Shown: in pieces, positions 61,001-64,000 of the stretch
Numbering within the stretch: the first letter of the stretch is position 1
Layout of the letters: every line of letters begins with the position of its first letter
NCBI GenBank assembly: GCA_036874045.1
Contig: CM072342.1
Coordinates: 20,364,001 to 20,428,000 of the forward strand
From: Cymodocea nodosa
Lineage: Eukaryota; Streptophyta; Magnoliopsida; Alismatales; Cymodoceaceae
Direction of reading: 5' to 3'
DNA length: 64,000 nt
Made by a program: the position numbers and the translations under genes
Notes under the pieces: model-generated
The model's database searches: none
Told to the model about the DNA's origin: nothing
Seen by the model: only the letters and a program-made list of their open reading frames with translations

Positions 61001-63687
61001 TGTGAATGACCACTCAATATCAACAACAAAGTCATAGAACATGAGGAGAATTTTTTCACTTTTTATTTCATGATTTTTTTCTTGCATCCCTTGTACATCA
61101 TTTAATATTTCAGTTGTGGATTTTGCTAGTGATTGATCCTATCACCTTAGTCAAGTAGATCAGGGGTGCATTGGTAATAATTAGCATACATTCAATGCAA
61201 TTTATGTATGAGATAATAATTATTTTGACTTATTGAAAAATCTGATTTATCATTGGAAAATCAGATTTAATGTTAGTGTTGATTATATTATCTTGATGTT
61301 TATTATGGTTCTATTTTGTTGATTTGTAGGTCAGCATGACCATGGTGGTAATGGAAGAGGCAACATGGAACAATAATTGAAATATTCAAAAGTTGAATGT
61401 TGAAGGAATCATTTAATTTGTCTTAAGGGGAAATTTATTATTGATTATAATGTTCTATGTTTACGAGCTTGTAACTTCATGCACCTACATGAAAGGTGTA
61501 TATTGAACATTGATTTGTGTTTTGAATCTTTTGATTAGGTTTTGTTTTGGAAAGATTGATTTTGAATATTTTGATTCTAAGGAATCTCGTTTTTGGAACA
61601 CTTCTAAGAGATCTTTTATCCCTCATTCTACCATAAATAACTGATTTGCGTTTTGAATGATTGAATCTTTTGATTAGGTTTGGTTTTGAAAAGTTTGACT
61701 TTGAATCTTTTGATTCTAAGGAATCTCTTTATTTGAAACTCCTCTAAGGGATCTTTTATCCCTCATTCTACCATAACTAGCTCATGTCACATGTCCACAT
61801 GATTTAAGGGGAGAGAGAGGGAGAAATGCACATTTACATGTTTTATGCTTCCTTGATATACATGATCCAATGAGAAGCTAATCATTTGTTTAAAGTGCCA
61901 ATACAATGGTCGATTCGAATACAAAAGGTAAGAGCCTTCAAAGATTAGAGAAATCAAGGAAGATGAAAAGTTACTTATGAAGTACCAATACAGCAGTCAA
62001 GAGTTATCTTCAATGGAGAAGGTAAGGCTTTAGGGATTAAAGAAACCATGGAGATCAAAAGGTATCTCACAAACAACATACAAAGATGAAATGGAACTGC
62101 CAAACTGCTGACAATTGGCCAATTACAAAATATAATATCTAAATGGAAAAATCATCTTACAGTCATGTCCATCTGCGTCGACTGCTTCTGGAATTCTTTC
62201 ACCACTTTCATCTGTTTTGCAGGCTCCATCTTCTGAAATACAACAATTTATTGAAGATATAGTCTAAAAGAAGGTAGAGAAGTATACAAAATAATAATAA
62301 GAAGAAATGATTTTAGATAAAAATTGTAAACTTTACCTTGTTCATTGCAGCCATTGCTTTACTTGCACCTTTCATTCCAGTAGAAATTGATGTGCTTGCA
62401 TACATTGCCTGAAAACCACCATAGGAAATTACTCATTTCGCAAATAGAATTATTAAAAGAGAAATATGCACACAAAAAAATGAAAGGAAAAGTCCAGACC
62501 TGGGTGTGGGTTGCAACACCTCTGATCTGTGCACGAGTTCCTTGGAGACTGGTGATCTGCTGCCTAAGACGGATAAGTTGGCGGGCCAATATTTTTGTGG
62601 CAGCCTAAGAGATGGATGTTCAAAACAATTGAAAATAAGAATGCAATGCCAGTTTTTCAAAAGTTTTTGAAGTGAAAAAGCACATTTTTCTTTGAATACA
62701 AACAAGGAGCTGACATTCTCTCAAACAACATGGTAAGAACTTATAATAAGTTCTATATAATAATAGTTTCTGGTTAAAAACTGCTCCAGAGAGAACAATT
62801 AGTTGGCTACACAGGCTCTAGCTTAATGCTTCATATAATGTTTATGATATATTTGAAATGCACTACCAAAATAGGAACGTGCCTCATTTCCTGTTTTTGC
62901 AGTCTTCTTGATCTCGGCAACAAGTTTTTTCTCCTATAAACAGTTAACATCTCAGTAAAAACCACAAATAAGTAGTTCATGTTTCAGAAACAATTATCAA
63001 GTCAATTATACCTCTTGTTGCAAAGATGCAATCTCTCGTTCAACACCTGAGTGCAAACAAAAAAAAATTTGCAAGTTACCTGTTGTAAACTGGAATATGG
63101 AACTAGAAAAAGTCGTGATAACCATGCTTTTAGCCTATTCAGATAAACTTCATTGTGTTTAAGTCCAGAGGGTCGGTCACGACGACTGTAAATGAAGCAA
63201 CGATATAGAAACCGATGCAACCTACACTTAATGAGAAAAGGAACTAACCTCTCGTTGCAACTGCCATTTCTCGTTTGCTCGTCCTGAGTGCATCTGCAAA
63301 TGTAAACGATGTATAACAATCCTAAAGAAAACAGCATGCCGCATTTGCTAAAAGAACGCAAGCAATGCACGGCGCAGAATCATACTAGTCAAACGAAAAT
63401 CACAAGATCACCCGATTCCAAGATGGAACAGTAAGTAATTCTTAACGAACAACAAATACAACCAAAAATGAGTGCGATAAGGCGCGACAATGCCCTAGTC
63501 GCCTACAAACATCAAAAGAGACAGGAACATCCCCCTCCCAAAAAGAAAAAAAAAAACAAAGAAAGAACCAAAGTTTACACCAAAATCCGAAGGAATGCAT
63601 CATCTATATAAATGGCAGAGTGAGAGATCAGAGGAGCTACTCACCTTTGGGATCGGGCTTCTTCTTAAAGACGTTCACGGCCTTCAT
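49051..63687 (-). CDS. VPS2.3: ESCRT-III subunit VPS2.3 (CHMP2B-like)
   Basis: This ESCRT-III protein polymerises on endosomes during cargo sorting and membrane scission. Exons on the minus strand are 63687-63645, 63293-63249, 63046-63012, 62933-62883, 62604-62500, 62408-62337, 62232-62161, 49793-49713, 49610-49575, 49471-49407 and 49120-49051, giving 224 aa in continuous phase. Sequence blocks DALRTSKREMAVATRG, KTAKTGNEAATKILARQL, GVATHTQAMYASTSIS, EAIDETLDKDEAEEETEEL and VLDEIGVDVASQ match the VPS2.3 subtype rather than VPS2.1 or VPS2.2. The N-terminal half is basic and the C-terminal half acidic. The tail DDLEKRLASLRRI is the MIM1 motif for VPS4. All introns read GT-AG except the one after exon 4, which starts GC (62882-62881). 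The intron between exons 7 and 8 is 12,367 bp and is full of transposons. Confidence 0.95.
50373..50505 (+). repeat. Dispersed repeat, left copy
   Basis: The text AATCAGGTCAAATGGTTTGT through CCTGACATGATCCAATCC to AACGCAAGCCAACTGGTTTTG is related, in the same orientation and order, to 53463-53600. The copies are diverged. They lie outside the two LINE fragments. Confidence 0.65.
50615..52079 (-). mobile_element. LINE fragment 1 (late RT to 3' end)
   Basis: On the minus strand, 52075-51650 reads as the end of the reverse transcriptase and following region (a relative of 'LKINxxKSxxxGVN', then blocks like LLKSVLHSIPVFHMLVFKLP). Positions 51560-51391 give NLICKCGIGKNISFFHDKWA, the plant LINE 'GNGxxIxFWxDxW' block. 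A degenerate 3' part continues to an A-rich end near 50615-50625. Stops are frequent. Confidence 0.75.
52080..53445 (-). mobile_element. LINE fragment 2 (zf-RVT and RNase H part)
   Basis: On the minus strand, 53439-53227 gives FKWELTNNGILLVRMVWEEI, followed by PTKVPFFFWRLFHSM at 53202-53155. These are the region before and the start of the zinc-binding RT domain (zf-RVT). A later block near 52560-52515 reads VIEAEIHTLIDGLQYC, typical of the RNase H end of plant LINEs. The element closes at an A-rich stretch at 52080-52095. Because fragment 1 starts just beyond this end in the same orientation and carries an earlier region, these are two separate LINE pieces. Confidence 0.78.
53463..53600 (+). 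repeat. Dispersed repeat, right copy
   Basis: This is the counterpart of 50373-50505: TTCAGGTCATATGACTTGCC, AACCTGATCCAATCATG and AGACAGGCCAACCAGTTTGA occur in the same order. It runs into a stretch rich in AACTGGTCCAACC words up to about 53780. Confidence 0.65.
54366..54497 (+). repeat. Left LTR of the copia element
   Basis: This is a 132-bp repeat with TG...CA ends and an internal CCTATATATTATTG that may serve as promoter. The right copy lacks about 16 bp around TATTTGGATATCCATG. Confidence 0.8.
58086..58201 (+). repeat. Right LTR of the copia element
   Basis: This is a 116-bp diverged partner of 54366-54497, directly preceded by the purine tract AAGGGGGAG, and ending AAATTCA. Its first two bases no longer read TG. 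A matching 5-bp target duplication could not be found. Confidence 0.8.
58210..60040 (-). pseudogene. hAT transposase remnant
   Basis: On the minus strand, 60010-59890 gives a BED-type zinc finger (AFCNTCNTNF...HGRGHLNKHL). Near 59600-59500 a relative of 'TxHFIDxxWxLxKRxxxF' is readable. Positions 59055-58900 give the MKEKYLKYWHNISFLNACLD block with the following LRSKLKL, equivalent to the usual LDPRxKL. The C-terminal dimerisation region follows near 58620-58420 in shifted frames. Many stops make it non-functional. Confidence 0.78.
61511..61780 (+). repeat. Two-unit tandem repeat (131 and 139 bp)
   Basis: Both units start TGATTTG(T/C)GTTTTGAAT and end with GATCTTTTATCCCTCATTCT followed by ACCATAA. 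The second unit has small insertions. It lies within the VPS2.3 intron near its 5' side. Confidence 0.9.
61892..62075 (+). repeat. Diverged two-unit repeat, about 88-bp period
   Basis: Units begin AAGTGCCAATACAATGGTC (61892) and AAGTACCAATACAGCAGTC (61980). Both continue with a GGTAAG-rich segment, AAAGATTAGAGAAATC or its relative GGGATTAAAGAAACC, and a GGAGATCAAAAGG-like end. The second copy ends about 85 bases before exon 7 of VPS2.3. Confidence 0.7.
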
Positions 63688-64000
63688 AACTTCCGTAACA
63701 ACTCCGAGGAAAAACCCAAACAGATGGAATGGCACTTCGGGGAGAGCAGAAAAGGAGGACACGTCGAGGGGAGCGACTCCGAGCTCGATGTGCGCAGATC
63801 TGATTAGGGTTCTTGTTGTTTTGGGGCTTCCGGCATTCAGTTATGAGTCACGCACGGCAGTGGAGTGTACCTAGACATAGCCGTTATACGGATTGACCGT
63901 GGTGACCTCTGTCTACCAACTGGCCTCCACCGGTGTGGTTCTTGAAATATATATATATATACAAACATAAAATCTAGGAATAGCGAAAAAAAGGGCAGAT
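63688..64000 (-). promoter_or_regulatory. VPS2.3 leader and promoter region
   Basis: The region upstream of the start codon at 63687 is GC-richer to about 63930 and then reaches the TA run ATATATATATATATAC at 63947-63962. The TA run could include the TATA region or be a microsatellite. The window ends here. Confidence 0.45.

Larger units (their letters stand above)
49794..62160. other. 12.4-kb transposon-filled intron of VPS2.3
   Basis: This single intron separates exon 7 (ending QMDMT) from exon 8 (starting MEMMSEAI). Its minus-strand ends are GTAAGATG at 62160 and TGCGCAG at 49794. It contains two LINE fragments (50615-53445), related repeats on their outer sides, a copia element (54366-58201) inside a hAT element (about 54080-61000) and tandem repeats near the 5' end (61511-62080). 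Ordinary intron sequence is seen only near the borders. Confidence 0.9.

Noticed and set aside
1-64000. tRNA, rRNA or other structured RNA genes
   Set aside because: No tRNA-like box A/box B pair with a foldable cloverleaf or rRNA-like stretch was recognised by eye; a dedicated scan was not possible.

Overview
This window is nuclear DNA from a flowering plant. The genes have many GT-AG introns, five encode conserved plant proteins with textbook family motifs and a sixth is a plant-only DUF1645 gene, and the gaps are AT-rich and packed with decayed plant transposons (LINE, Ty1/copia, Ty3/gypsy, PIF/Harbinger, hAT). Large repeat-filled introns would suit a non-grass monocot, but the species cannot be fixed from sequence alone.

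Layout. 1-4350: a broken, direct-orientation copy of the 5' part of a WDR26-like gene. 4631-9290: a PUB4-like U-box/ARM E3 ligase on the minus strand. 9300-14100: AT-rich intergenic DNA with a two-unit repeat and a degenerate tandem array. 14106-16754: plastid-type lipoyl synthase (LIP1p) in seven exons on the plus strand. 17911-25822: the intact WDR26 homologue, whose second coding intron carries an internally deleted LINE. 29927-31027: an intronless DUF1645 gene on the minus strand. 31870-43970: a transposon belt holding a Ty3/gypsy pol remnant, a 1.8-kb solo LTR with a perfect 5-bp target duplication, a Ty1/copia gag-protease remnant with a 21-bp minisatellite in its leader, a LINE fragment, and a two-gene PIF/Harbinger element. 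44400-48118: a chloroplast RecA gene in 13 exons on the plus strand. 49051-63687: a VPS2.3 (CHMP2B-like) ESCRT-III gene in 11 exons on the minus strand. One of its introns is 12.4 kb long and is a nest of LINEs, a short-LTR copia element and a hAT element.

The genes do not form an operon-like pathway. Two products are predicted to act in plastids (lipoyl synthase, RecA), two belong to ubiquitin systems (PUB4-like ligase, WDR26 of the CTLH/GID complex), one acts in endosomal sorting (VPS2.3) and one is of uncertain function (DUF1645).

No undescribed multi-gene system was found. The strongest unusual observations are the dispersed WDR26 duplication with a deletion scar made of copied local sequence, a non-canonical GC-AG intron in VPS2.3, the nested-transposon intron, and the solo LTR with intact target duplication. 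Exon coordinates were worked out by reading splice sites against remembered family sequences. No alignment or expression data were available.
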